Part shown: one piece after another, positions 52,165 through 63,039 of the stretch
Layout of the letters: each line of letters begins with the position of its first letter
Numbering within the stretch: the first letter of the stretch is position 1
Assembly: GCA_004794785.1 (NCBI GenBank)
Contig: SJOL01005976.1
Coordinates: 385,784 to 449,783, forward strand
Source: Opisthorchis felineus
Taxonomy: Eukaryota > Platyhelminthes > Trematoda > Opisthorchiida > Opisthorchiidae
Direction of reading: 5' to 3'
DNA: 64,000 nucleotides
Notes under the pieces: generated by a model
Seen by the model: only the letters and a program-made list of their open reading frames with translations
What the model was told of the DNA's origin: nothing
Databases searched by the model: none
Position numbers and translations under genes: made by a program

Positions 52165-52440
52165 AGGTCACAAGCCGGAACTCGGAAGGGCCAAGGGCAA
52201 AGGTCACTCCAGCATCGACCGGAGTACGACGACAGGGGGTGCCATGCTCAAAGGTCACATGGGCACCGACGAATGAGGACACAAGATAACGGAGCAACCA
52301 ATGGAACCACTCGACCGAACAACTAATCGCGGTCAAAGGTCAGCCCCAGCTAGCAGCACGTATATTAACACACACGCAACACTACTCAACGCACAACCAC
52401 CAACCCACCGCTACGCACCACTACGCTCCCCAATAACGCA
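52165..52440 (+). repeat. PLE 3' non-coding region, copy 1 (part of pseudo-LTR)
   Basis: This 276-bp spacer links the stop codon of copy 1 to the hammerhead of copy 2 and is nearly identical to 54946-55220. It holds three of four AAAGGTCA octamers (52199-52206, 52250-52257, 52335-52342), the first of the four (52163-52170) overlapping the stop codon. An ACAACCACCAACCCA-rich stretch precedes the ribozyme. Confidence 0.85.
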
Positions 52441-52499
52441 CTGATGATGTCACCTCGATTGGTGATGAAACGTTTGCAATCAAATTGCCCAGCTCAGCG
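52424..52499 (+). ncRNA. Hammerhead ribozyme (PLE type), start of copy 2
   Basis: The core CTGATGA (52441-52447) and GAAA (52467-52470) flank stem II, in which 52449-52454 pairs with 52461-52466 around a six-base loop. After GAAA comes C-GTT, which puts the predicted cleavage after 52474. Stem I is extended: GCA (52438-52440) with TGC (52475-52477), CAAT (52431-52434) with ATTG (52484-52487), and CGCT (52424-52427) with AGCG (52496-52499). Stem III is almost absent, but ACGT is self-complementary, so two ribozymes in tandem RNA could form it together. This matches the minimal type I hammerheads described in Penelope-like elements. One extra U (52448) between the core and stem II departs from the textbook consensus. 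Confidence 0.8.
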
Positions 52500-54945
52500 A
52501 ACAAGCCAACGACCATCTACGCTACCTGAGCTACCAACATTTTCCTCTATAGAAAACCAATTCGGGCGTACAACGCTCAAAGAAGCTCGTCGCTGGGAGA
52601 ACTTCGCCTGTCGACAAGCCTCTACACGCCAACAATTATACTTCCTCCATGAATGCCTACGTAAGAACGTGCTGCCACCTAGTACTAATCACAGACCGGC
52701 ACTAGACCATCCACAGGCGTGGGCCATAGCAAGACAGTATGGCAGACGAATGGTGAGGTTAATGATAACTGACGCCCACAATCGTCTCAGAAAATACGAA
52801 AGAGTAATCACCGAAAGCAAGACAAATTGTCTGGCTAAAACCAGTCCACACCACTTGGCAGAACTTGAAGCAGCAATCGGACGCCGGGTAGACAATGTCA
52901 AGATCAAACGTAGAACAACCATGGAGACAAAATTGCGCAAGCTCACGAGGAACAACAAACACAACAATTACGACGCTTGGATCAAAAACTTATCTGGCCG
53001 CCAACTCAGTACAGTTGAACAAGAACTTCTAATGAAAGGACTCAACTTCAACGTCGAGGATGCATCTTACAAAGATTACCTAGCCAGCGTAGAACACGCC
53101 CTGAAAACAAACGAAATGTCCGAGGAGGTTCAACAACAGATCCGACAGACAATCGTACCGGCGATCACACGGAATAGGAACACGCAACTGATTTCCAAAC
53201 AAGAACGAGACGCACTCACAAATCTACAAAAGGATGAAACAATCATAATACTACCGGCGGACAAAGGACGCATCACGGTGATAATGGACAAGCCAGATTA
53301 CATTGAGAAGGCCAAACATCTGCTAAATGACACAACGACCTACAAGCCAATCGATCATGATCCAACTTCAAACATCATCAATCGAATCAACACGACGCTC
53401 AAGAAACTGCAAGCAACACACGAAATAACCAGGCAGGAACGATGGAAAATGAAAGCCGACGATACCAACATTGCACAATTCTACGGACTACCAAAGGTGC
53501 ACAAAGAAGGAACTCCACTTAGACCAATCGTTTCACTTCCGGGAACCCCATCTTACAAATTAGCAAAAGACTTATGGAGAAGATTGAAACACTTAATTTC
53601 TGGATCGGAACACACAATCAATAATGCAGGTCAATTTCTACGCAAACTACGGAACGTCAGGGTAGAAGACGATGAAATCATGCTTTCATTTGATGTCACA
53701 TCACTGTTCACTTCAATCAACCACAACCTCGCAAGAGAAACCATAGCAGAACTGTTTCGGAATAATCCAAACACGACAGAAACCATGAAACCTGAAAGTC
53801 TATGCAAGCTGTTGGACTTTTGCATGGAAACATACTTTACCTTCGACGGACAGATATATCAGCAGCTGAAAGGGACTCCAATGGGATCTCCAATATCAGG
53901 ATTTATCGCTGAGGCAGTAATGCAAAGATTAGAGCGCATGGTACTGCCGATCATCAATCCAAAGCTGTGGATCCGCTACGTGGACGACACCTTTGTCATC
54001 ATGAAACGAGATTCAGTACACAATGCACATGAACTGCTCAACACCACGTTTGAAGAGATCAAGTTTACAATCGAACTGGAGAAGAACAATCAATTACCAT
54101 TCCTAGACGTTTTGGTGAACAGAAAGGTGGATGGGACTCTGGAAACCTGCGTATACCGGAAAGAGACACATACGGATCAAATACTGAACTACAACAGCAA
54201 TCATCCTGTAAACCATAAGAAGAGCTGCATCCAAACCCTGTTCAAGAGGGCGGAGACACACTGCAGCACCACAGAACTACGGAAGAAGGAAGAAAACCAT
54301 CTATTCAGAGTATTCCAGAACAACGGATATCCAAGGAATTTTATCAGGAGAAGCTTGAAAAAGAAGACATCTCAACAACAGCAACAGCAGGAACAAGCCA
54401 CCAGACGGGTAGTTCTGCCTTACATCAAGAATATATCGGAACTCGCAACCAGATTATTGGCTCAAAAAGGAATTCTCGTCGCTCACAAACCGAATGCCAC
54501 CCTAAGGAAACTAATCTCAAGACCGAAGGACAATCGAGACAAAACCAAGAGTAACAATGTGATATACCAAATCAACTGCAGCAACTGCAACAAATTCTAC
54601 GTTGGACAAACTGGGAGGAAATTAGGCACACGAATAAAGGAACACAAGGCGGCTGTCAGGAGACATGACCCTCTATCCTTGATATCCATACACGAAGACC
54701 AAGAAGGCCACAAATTCAATCTGGAAAACGCGAAAATTTTGGCACACGGAGACACGAGACACGGAAGAGAATTTCTGGAAGCATGGTACTCCACGGCGGA
54801 TTCGATCAACCGGTGCATCGAACTGGATCCAATTTACGCACCGCTACGTGCAAAGGACCAACATCTCAACCGGAATACTCAAGGAGAACCGAATATTGGA
54901 TTCACAAACAAAGAAACAAGGAACTCCTTGGAGTCAGGTCAATAA
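52444..54945 (+). CDS. PLE polyprotein, copy 2 (full length): reverse transcriptase + GIY-YIG endonuclease
   Basis: This 833-residue ORF is intact. Residues 1-20 are encoded by the hammerhead region, and residues 21-196 form a basic, helical N-terminal part without a motif I recognise. Reverse-transcriptase motifs are ILPADKG (269-275), FYGLPKVHKEG (346-356), FDVTSLFTSI with Asp417 (416-425), GTPMGSPISG (477-486) and RYVDD (511-515, catalytic Asp514/515). A Gln run lies at 644-649. The GIY-YIG endonuclease has CSNC (712-715), YVG (719-721), Arg725, a Glu-His pair (733-734) and Glu779. All key residues are present, so the element may be active. It differs from copy 1 at only a handful of residues. 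The frame is open upstream to a TAA near 52369, and two adjacent Met codons (52444, 52447) fall inside the hammerhead core, so the true start is unsettled. The stop TAA (54943-54945) overlaps AATAAA. Confidence 0.95.
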   Translation: MMSPRLVMKRLQSNCPAQRTSQRPSTLPELPTFSSIENQFGRTTLKEARRWENFACRQASTRQQLYFLHECLRKNVLPPSTNHRPALDHPQAWAIARQYGRRMVRLMITDAHNRLRKYERVITESKTNCLAKTSPHHLAELEAAIGRRVDNVKIKRRTTMETKLRKLTRNNKHNNYDAWIKNLSGRQLSTVEQELLMKGLNFNVEDASYKDYLASVEHALKTNEMSEEVQQQIRQTIVPAITRNRNTQLISKQERDALTNLQKDETIIILPADKGRITVIMDKPDYIEKAKHLLNDTTTYKPIDHDPTSNIINRINTTLKKLQATHEITRQERWKMKADDTNIAQFYGLPKVHKEGTPLRPIVSLPGTPSYKLAKDLWRRLKHLISGSEHTINNAGQFLRKLRNVRVEDDEIMLSFDVTSLFTSINHNLARETIAELFRNNPNTTETMKPESLCKLLDFCMETYFTFDGQIYQQLKGTPMGSPISGFIAEAVMQRLERMVLPIINPKLWIRYVDDTFVIMKRDSVHNAHELLNTTFEEIKFTIELEKNNQLPFLDVLVNRKVDGTLETCVYRKETHTDQILNYNSNHPVNHKKSCIQTLFKRAETHCSTTELRKKEENHLFRVFQNNGYPRNFIRRSLKKKTSQQQQQQEQATRRVVLPYIKNISELATRLLAQKGILVAHKPNATLRKLISRPKDNRDKTKSNNVIYQINCSNCNKFYVGQTGRKLGTRIKEHKAAVRRHDPLSLISIHEDQEGHKFNLENAKILAHGDTRHGREFLEAWYSTADSINRCIELDPIYAPLRAKDQHLNRNTQGEPNIGFTNKETRNSLESGQ

Positions 54946-55339
54946 AGGTCACAAGCCGGAACTCGGAAGGGCCAAGGACAAAGGTCACTCCAGCATCGAC
55001 CAGAGTACGACGACAGGGGATCCAAGCTCAAAGGTCACGTGGGCATCGGCAAATGAGGATACAGGGCAACGGAGCGATCAATGGAACCGCCCGACCGAAC
55101 AACTAATCGCGATCAAAGGTCAGCCCCGGCTAGCAGCACGTATATTAACACACACGCAACAATACTGAACGCACAACCACCAACCCATCGCTACGCATCA
55201 ATACGCTCCCCAATAACGCACTGATGACGTCACGTCGATTGGTGATGAAACGTTTGCAATCAAATTGTCCAGCTCAACGAACAAGCCAACGACCATCTAC
55301 GCTAACTGAGCTACCAACATTCTCCTCTATAGAAAACAT
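54946..55339 (+). repeat. PLE 3' non-coding region plus partial third terminal repeat
   Basis: Positions 54946-55220 repeat the spacer after copy 1. Positions 55221-55339 repeat the start of the unit (52441-52559) and then end abruptly in unrelated DNA. This gives copy 2 related sequence at both ends, as in Penelope pseudo-LTRs. The AAAGGTCA octamers recur at 54944-54951, 54980-54987, 55030-55037 and 55115-55122. Confidence 0.85.
55204..55279 (+). ncRNA. Hammerhead ribozyme (PLE type), 3' end of copy 2, slightly degenerate
   Basis: The core CTGATGA (55221-55227) and GAAA (55247-55250) are intact and cleavage is predicted after 55254. Stem I segments GCA/TGC and CAAT/ATTG are kept. The outer segment CGCT faces AACG and has one mismatch. 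In stem II the pair next to the loop is G-G (55234 with 55241), which weakens it. Together with the motif at 52441 it would bracket a unit-length copy 2 RNA. Confidence 0.72.
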
Positions 55340-55987
55340 ATTGGTTTCCGAAAACTAATATGACTGTTGCACTGCCTTTTGATTGCTCTAGAAATGATGC
55401 TTTCGCCTTTATATAGTGGCTAAAAGGGTGACTTCCATGTGCAATACCACCAAAGTGGATGGCGCATAGGTCATTTTTCCGTTCATCGAGGTTGGTAGCT
55501 GGGGTGAAAACATTTCATCACTAATCGAGGTGGCATTGCCACTGCTGGTTTGAGCGCGTAAGTAAGCTCATATTGATAACGAACAATGCAGAAGACAGTT
55601 TTAATGCAAGCACAGGTATGTCACAGAATGTCAGATCACAACCCGATAAGTAAAATCACTATAGAGATGCACAAAACCTCCTCTCGTTTTTCGAACGAGT
55701 CCTTGAAGGAAGAAGGTCCTTGATTGTCAGATGGAAACAAGAGACTTTCGGATGCAGAATTTGTCAAAAAGCTGTCCACGACGTTCCAGGACTTGCAAAA
55801 CTACCAACAGGTATCTTCGGGTATAACAGCCTCAGTTGTTGAACTGGCCGAGTCTCAAAAACAGTCTCATATAGGTGGGGCGTAACTGAGTCAAAGTCAC
55901 TTCACTTGTGCAAAAATGTAAGTTGTTTGGCATTATTCAACTCACCATAATCCCACACACCTATTTCACTGGCTCCATTTTCATAAA

Positions 55988-56161
55988 TTATTTGTTTTTC
56001 AGGTTAGTGTAAACTTTGTCACCTTCATAGATGCAAATGTTTTTTTGGAGTACATCTGCACATATTCTGCACAGAATTTTGACTGTTATTTTAGACCCTA
56101 GACATATCAGGTGACCTTGTATGGTATCCAGCTCAAACAAATCGTCCGGCCGCCCACTCAT
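55988..56161 (-). CDS. Weak candidate small ORF or exon
   Basis: ATG at 56161 has a strong context (GGCCATGAG). It opens MSGRPDDLFELDTIQGHLIC and runs 57 residues to TAA, with a Cys-rich middle (ILCRICADVLQKNIC). It may be a short exon or chance. It lies about 650 bp beyond the right PLE boundary, on the opposite strand. Confidence 0.2.
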   Translation of the reverse strand: MSGRPDDLFELDTIQGHLICLGSKITVKILCRICADVLQKNICIYEGDKVYTNLKNK

Positions 56162-58470
56162 GGCCGAGTCGTTCAATAAACCAGGTAATAATGGTAATTC
56201 CTTAACGGCAAAGTGCTTCTGTGTAATGTGTTGATTACTGTTTTCGTTACCGCCAACTCTTCTGACGAACACCGGAATTCGTTTTATATGAATAGACCGC
56301 TGACCTATCGTCTTTCAGTTATGTTCATCAGTAGCCGATTTATGATAAAAAATGTGGTCACCCATATAATTTTTCTGTGGATTTTATCAACTGGGGTATC
56401 TCATTACAGGCACTCTGAAGTAAGCCAGAAGCGTGGCCAGAATAATTGCATCTACTTCGAATTGCTCAGTCTGACGGGATAACTCTGTCATACAGGCTAC
56501 AAAAAACAGACGCGGAACTGCAGACTGAATCGAAACCATCATAACATGTGCTCATCAAAACTTCCCGATGGATTGAAACGAACCCGTTGTTTGTGATAGT
56601 GACATTTTCCAGCAGGAAAAAGACAGGAAGGATTATTTGCAAGTAGTCTAGAATGCGGAGCATCCGAATGAACTTCCATCTGAACTTTTAAATTGGCCGA
56701 ACAAGTAATCAAACTGAGAATGACGATGTTTATATGGTATCTCATCTTAGTGCGTCAGAGGACAACAACTAATAAAAAGTAAGATATTCATGGTTTGCAT
56801 ACTATATGTCCAGGCCAAAAATTAGATCTCTCTGTCAAGTTTAATTCTCTCACTTGGTCTTAATAACTTTGGATTTCCAGAGAGACCCTGAAAAACACGA
56901 ACCAAGGTACTGAAACGACTAACGCTTGGTTAGTTTGCTGATACAGCGAAGCGAAAAAAACTCTCTTGCACAAGCTGCTATCATAATGCTTTCACCTGAA
57001 AAGGTGTCATAGAACACTCACGTGGTACTTTTTTGATAATTGTGCTGTACCTGCCAAAGGTCCCATCGGCATCACTGACAATTACAAAAACGTTCTTGCG
57101 TCATTCCTTTCGCTCTCTTTGCGGGACACTGTAACAGTGGGTGCAGCCAATTATAGCGGACCACAGGAAATGAGTTGGCCGCGTGTAGCCCAGTGAAAGA
57201 CAAAGTCACCAGACTAAGTATCATGACTTATTCAGAAGCCTATATACCAGCCTGTATATTCCCACCCCACATCAGATTTACCGAGTTTTTGAATAAAATT
57301 GGTTCTCTGAAAATCATTTGCGTGGCGTAATTCTAAACTGTGCTTATGTTAGTCTTGCGGAATTTCCAGGTAACATACTTGAACTTATCACTAGTATTCA
57401 CCAATGGGAGCCTCCAAACAAGGAGCAGGCTATCGATGAAGAAAATGGTTTTCAATGGGTGGCCTGAATGACAAAAGTTTCATGCGATGACATGCCACAA
57501 TCACGGGTGGGTTAACGTAGACAATTTTAATTTACATTAAATTACACTCAAGAATATGAGTGCATGATCCAATAAAATCAGAACTACGCTACCTTGACGA
57601 TTTTGACTTTTTTCCCCTCTCATTCAGTACTAGACCGGTTTGAACTGAGGAATATTTTCATGGAAGGCATAGTTCTGTCGGCATTTTATACAGAAAGGGT
57701 TATGGCCCTCAGAAACAAAAACCAGTTGATCCAACTCTTCAGAACTTTGTGACTCCAGAATAAAGCTAATCAACCCTTCCGTTAAATTAATTCATGTAGA
57801 CCTCAGATACTTATCTAACTTTGCTGGGTTACTCCGGATCCAGTCGCAATCAGTAGGGTTCCCATACCCCATCAGGACCAGCTGACTGCTTGTCTCACTA
57901 CCTTTTATGCACCTCCATACCGCATCTTCAGCAGCATACATAAATAATCCACTTGGAAATAACTGCTTTCACTGCTTTAATTTGCAATGAACTGGAGAGT
58001 TATACTGGCGTATTCCCCTTCTAGAGGTTTATTATTTCACTCTGATAAACACACGGCATTTTCCGAACATAGAGAGGGAATATCCAAACCGTTTTCTGTC
58101 ACAGATCTCTATCAGATCATTCCAAAGGGTGCAGAATGCTTTACTCTCTTTCGCTCCTTGCAGAAGCTGGCGTGGTTTATCGTCATAAGGCCTCAAAATA
58201 CAGCCGTCCGGTGTAGTATTTAAGTAAGCTAATGCCTTCGTTCCTCTCCTTCCTTAAGGACGTACTGATCGGATGAGATCATTTTTAGTGTATTCCCCTC
58301 AGTGGATCCTCCAAAGGAGGACATCGTGATGAAAGGTTTTAACCAGCGTTATTCGTCCTGAACAGAAGAATTGCAAGCAAAAGTCTACAGTGGAAAACGA
58401 ATCTTAGACTGGATTTTGGTAAGCTATTGGTGGCTGAAAAACGGACAAACACACAGTGCATTCAAGCTAA

Positions 58471-58932
58471 ATGAGAGAATATTTTATGCTTGCAAACAAT
58501 TCGCAGACAATTGAGAAGGCGCCCTCAGTGCGTGGTTGGGGGGGCATACTTGCTTTTGTTCATGTAGTTTTTAAAGAGAACCAATTGTTTATTGCTTCGG
58601 GAGATGGCATTCTCGATTTCATTGGCCAGTTCATAATTAGTGTCGGGTTCTGGTATGCTTCTCCGTTAACAGTGTGGTTGTTATTATACCTCTGTTTTTT
58701 AATCGTTTTATTTCCGACGAGTAAATACAATTATTGGTTGAGTGCGGTCTACAGGCTGTTCGCACTTGCGAATTTACATCTAATGATTACGGCTGAATCA
58801 CTCTGTTCTGTCAAGAAACTGGGCTATTTCTTACAATCGTTTAGAATCACTCGAGCCATTGAATGTTCGCTTTTGATGTGTAGGATGTACCGAAAACATC
58901 CCATTAAAGGCAATAAAATTCGAACGAAATGA
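58471..58932 (+). CDS. Weak hypothetical ORF, 153 codons, two hydrophobic segments
   Basis: This frame opens at ATG 58471. It carries a hydrophobic segment around residues 46-85 (FIGQFIISVGFWY then LTVWLLLYLCFLIVLF) that could form two membrane helices, followed by a basic C-terminus. No family is recognised. AT-rich DNA readily yields such hydrophobic chance ORFs. Confidence 0.18.
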   Translation: MREYFMLANNSQTIEKAPSVRGWGGILAFVHVVFKENQLFIASGDGILDFIGQFIISVGFWYASPLTVWLLLYLCFLIVLFPTSKYNYWLSAVYRLFALANLHLMITAESLCSVKKLGYFLQSFRITRAIECSLLMCRMYRKHPIKGNKIRTK

Positions 58933-60691
58933 AGTCCCCTGGTTTATTCAGCGATTCAATTAGATGATTACAGATTAATCCTTCAAACCTACCTCTAATA
59001 AGATAAACGCTTTTACATGTGTTGCTGAAGGCAATGTTGGTTTGGTTTGCTTGAATGTGCCATTGATTTTACCAATTAAGAGTAATCTTGATGAAGCCAC
59101 TTTTTGCTCATTTCTACCTGACTTCGCGCCTAGTTTGAGGAGCCCTTTGAACTCACTGCTTGTATGTTGTCGTGAGGCTATGTAAATATATGTTTGCCGC
59201 ACAGCAACTTCTACTGAACCTTACTTCAGACGTTTAAACCTGATTTGTAGTAGTTCTTTCAAAAAGCAAGGAGAGGATGTCCTTATGAGGTTGAAACATA
59301 AATTGCAGTTAACTCGTGATATGCTTCCCATCAGCAAGTGCATCGTGCAGCTATGGTGCTGCTACTGTTCCTGTGTACTACGACCCTACACAGGGTGACT
59401 AACGTACATTCAGTTCCGTCGAGTCCCAGTGGCAACAGAATTAAAGGCCTATTCCAGTTGTAGTTGATTTCACTAATGTTCTACTTTGAGGGGCTAAACT
59501 GATTCCTATATGGTGGAACAAATACGGGGAAAATTCGATCAATATTAAAATGAAAACTACTTACCATTTTGTACCTTTTGGTGTTGTCCCATTTTTTTTG
59601 GTTTTGACCACAGACTGGTTAAAATGTAAAGGTTACAGTTCAGCTCTGAATCTAGTCTACGCTCAGCAAGATGTGATCAGTTCCAAATATGCTATTTGGT
59701 CGATGCACATATTTTTACCGATTTATCTCGAGTGGTCGTATAACACATCAGTCCTCAACTTGATTGAGAATAGGGGATTACAAGCAAGCAAAAAGGTCTA
59801 ATTTAAAAAACTGGTTTAGCACAACCATAGAGGAACGGGGATGCATGATCCCATTTGCCTTTCAAAGACTCTTAACTGATTTCTTTGGGTTCCGAGGTGA
59901 CATAGCCCCTTCGAGTGAGCAGTAACGTTTTGTGATTTAGCTATAGGGGTATTAAAAGTGGAAGCAGACAGGGTCTGGTGAGCAGTTTGTTCCAGTGTGG
60001 ATAGTAACATTAGGCCAAAGTCTCTGACTAGATTTAGAATGACTCAATATATCACACGCTGATGGACCTTCCAAGAGATTTCTTATCACATCCACCATTT
60101 TCTGTCATTAACTCCGTGATATCCGAAGTCCGCTACCCAGATGAATCTCACTCCGTTACAGAATACGTCACTAAGTAGGCTTGGTCTTGATGTTACGCTT
60201 GTATCAGCAACGACTGTGTTGTTGTTCCATTATTTTAGACTACACCATACCTGTTGGAACACTTTCTTCAACCCAGAAGACTTTAATATTTCACCCTTGG
60301 AACAAAGGCTCTTAGGGTTATTTGAAATAAAGGGCGTCAACACAGTTCATGCTAGATACCCTCAGTATCAAGGCATAATTAACTGTGGGGTTGTTCTACG
60401 GATTAAACGGTATCATAGTTGATCATATTCGCCTAATTATTTGTGATAAGTCAACCGTTCATATGCATTTGCTTGACTATGTCTGCTGTGAAATTTCATT
60501 TGACCACGACCTCGCGAGTAGAGTGGATTGTTAGAGTGGCAACTGAATATGATACGTCAAATATGGCTTCCTTACCGTAGCTACGCGACAGCGTATTTCC
60601 AAATCCCATTCAGATGATCCCAAAGAAGAAATACATTATTACAAAATGAGACAAATGCATCCGACGTTGATACGTACTAAAAATGCTTACT

Positions 60692-60767
60692 ACGATATAC
60701 TATATACATATATATACATATATATATACATATATATATATACATATATACGATATACTATATACAT
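60692..60767. repeat. AT/AC microsatellite bounded by an 18-bp direct repeat
   Basis: ACGATATACTATATACAT occurs at 60692-60709 and again at 60750-60767, enclosing (TATATACA)-like units. Confidence 0.85.
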
Positions 60768-63039
60768 CACTCCTGTAAAAAGACTGCACGGTTTTCATTG
60801 CTTTGCCTAGGTCAACTTTGACCCGTTCAGAAACGGAGGATGTTATAATTGCGTGAGCAAACTGTAGCCCTAAACAGTTGGGTTTACGTTAGTGCCGGTC
60901 AGTAAGTCTTGGTCGTCGGTAGTCTTTTGGTGCACTATTCTCGGTCCCATCGACCGGCAACTCTTCTGGCAACTAAGCAAGCAAGCAACAAGCATCGTTA
61001 TTGGCAAACTGATGAATACTCCTCAAAAACAGTGTCAATTTAGACCCTTTAACTTTTACTGAACATCGGCGCTGTTTTTGAAGCAACTTTTTTGCTGCCC
61101 CATTAGATATACCCCTGATCACCAACCGGACAAGGACAAACAGTTGACGCCTCTCGTCAGATAACAGTGTATGCAAAAAATAAAATCGAGGCTATTCACC
61201 ACTGGACTGCAAACAAAACTGAGCTGGAAATGCTTCCGTGGATTTAAATACATATCCAGTGATTTCCTTTGTTTTATTGCTGTATAAAAGGCCTGATAGC
61301 TCTCCGAAAAAGAACAACTTGTAAGTCAAGTTACGATTTTGAAACATATATTCTATCCATAATAAGCTTCACAGTCCAAGTTATTGTGTATATTCGTTTC
61401 GTGCCACCTAACAGCGCTCCGTTATCAAAGAGCACGACGCTGCCATCTACCGAAGGGATTCGGTGTACAACACAATGCAGCCGCTTGTTCTGTCATACGT
61501 GGCGGTTTTATTACTACATTCTGTGTGCAGTTGTTCTAAATCCTGCTAATATATCAGGTGAGGATTGATTACATTGGCTATAGGCCTGTCATAGAAAGCA
61601 ATATGACGGCCACTCATGTCATCAAACAGATATTCAGAAAGAGCGCGTGGCAGTATGCATAATTTTGAAAACAATGCACAAGATGATACAAAAGGCTCGG
61701 TCACTCAGGTACCGTCGATGCCATTCATAGACCCAGGTATCCATTCCCACTTTGCGTCACTTCACCACGACCGTTTTATTGGAGCAGCATGAAGGGTCAC
61801 ATCTTGTTTGTACGCATCTGTGGGCCTTTCATCAAGCTGTGACTCCAAATGAATTAGCTTCAAAAGATTTACTGGCGACTCCATGTGAACCTTCTTGACC
61901 TGGATTGAGACGATCGATCGAAAAGTGGACATCATCTTTCATGAGCCAAGTCCCGTAATTTAAAAGTACGAGCTGGCAAGATCATTATGAGCTCCCATTA
62001 AAGTAAGATGTTAAGCCGAACCTCCAGATGCATTCTCAAAAGTCGGTCGAAGCATACACTGCTCTTTTGCGTTCACAAACCATAAATGATAATTGAAAAA
62101 CAGAAAAGCTATCGATAAGTGTGCCGACTGCTCTTGACTGTCTCTAGCAGAAATCAGTAGCACACAGTTGCTAGTTGTGTGCCCGCCCATATACAAGGCA
62201 CAAGAACTGCGTGAGAGTTTCAGTAGTTTTAAAACACTGGTTCACCTGGGCTATCAAAGTCAACACCAAGGATTTTTCCACTGAGGACGTAATCCTCAAG
62301 TGAATATTTCAGAGTAAGACGTGCACGCTCTAGCATGGGATTGAACGTTCACATGGCGAGAGCCAAACATCGTACTACCCTGTGTTTGGTGACGACCATA
62401 TTTTCTCCCAGTTGGTCATTCAGGTTAAACTGGCACCCGACTTGAGTAGATTTTATTCTGCTTTATATGTATATCCGGACATGATGACTAAATCGGGCTC
62501 TCATCACACATTCCGTCTTATCTCCAATAACATTTGATCAAATCTAAAAGGTGATCCTCGCTTTGTTATGTGTAATGCAAGGCTCCGGTAATTACTTCGA
62601 TAAACTGGTTTTGGGATTGACCTGGGACTGAAGCCTTCAGTTTGTAGGAATGCGTGAAAATTCTGAGATCTGAAACTCGATAAATCTGTTTGTATTCATA
62701 AAGTTGGCAGAACTGAGTTAACCGTTTGTGTAGGAATAATGAAAGAATAAACACTTGAGTTAATCCATAAAACACCCAAGGAATTTGGCCAATGATAATT
62801 CATATGAGAGTCATTACGATACCATATTTTACATAGTCCCAGTCGTTAAAGCTAGGAGGAGGTTTACGGAGAATGAGCATCCATTGGCGCAGTTAAAGAA
62901 AATATGGCACGCTTTACGCAAACATAGATTGCCTACTTCAAGGGACATAAAATACAAATTCCCTAGTGAGTTTTGTAACGCTATAGCAAAGCATATATTT
63001 CAGCATTTATATATTTAGTAGTCAGCGCCAAAAAGATTT

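Larger units (their letters stand above)
50097..55339 (+). mobile_element. Tandem Penelope-like retroelement (PLE) insertion
   Basis: The insertion has four parts in order: an inverted, antisense PLE fragment (about 50097-50215), a 5'-truncated copy 1 (from about 50229), a full-length copy 2 (52441-55220) and a partial third terminal repeat (55221-55339). Head-to-tail spacing between the two hammerhead cores is exactly 2780 bp (52441 to 55221). Both ORFs encode reverse transcriptase plus GIY-YIG endonuclease, the diagnostic combination of EN-containing Penelope elements. The third repeat stops matching after the sequence equivalent to 52559. Tandem copies with 5' truncation and inverted fragments are usual for Penelope elements and are called pseudo-LTR structures. 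Near-identity of the copies and intact ORFs indicate a young insertion. The outer boundaries are estimated by eye and no target-site duplication was found. Confidence 0.93.
56290..63030. other. Mostly featureless; weak ORFs only
   Basis: Besides the 153-codon ORF at 58471 and the microsatellite at 60692, this holds only short frames. One, at 62785-63018 (+), has a polar, gene-like sequence (EHPLAQLKKIWHALRKHR) but no ATG start, so it could only be an exon. At 61480-61552 a 24-codon frame resembles a signal peptide, but it ends in TAA. Confidence 0.4.

Noticed and set aside
61480..61552. Signal-peptide-like first exon (MQPLVLSYVAVLLLHSVCSC)
   Set aside because: A TAA follows before the nearest usable donor, so it cannot be extended into a protein without assuming an unseen splice site.
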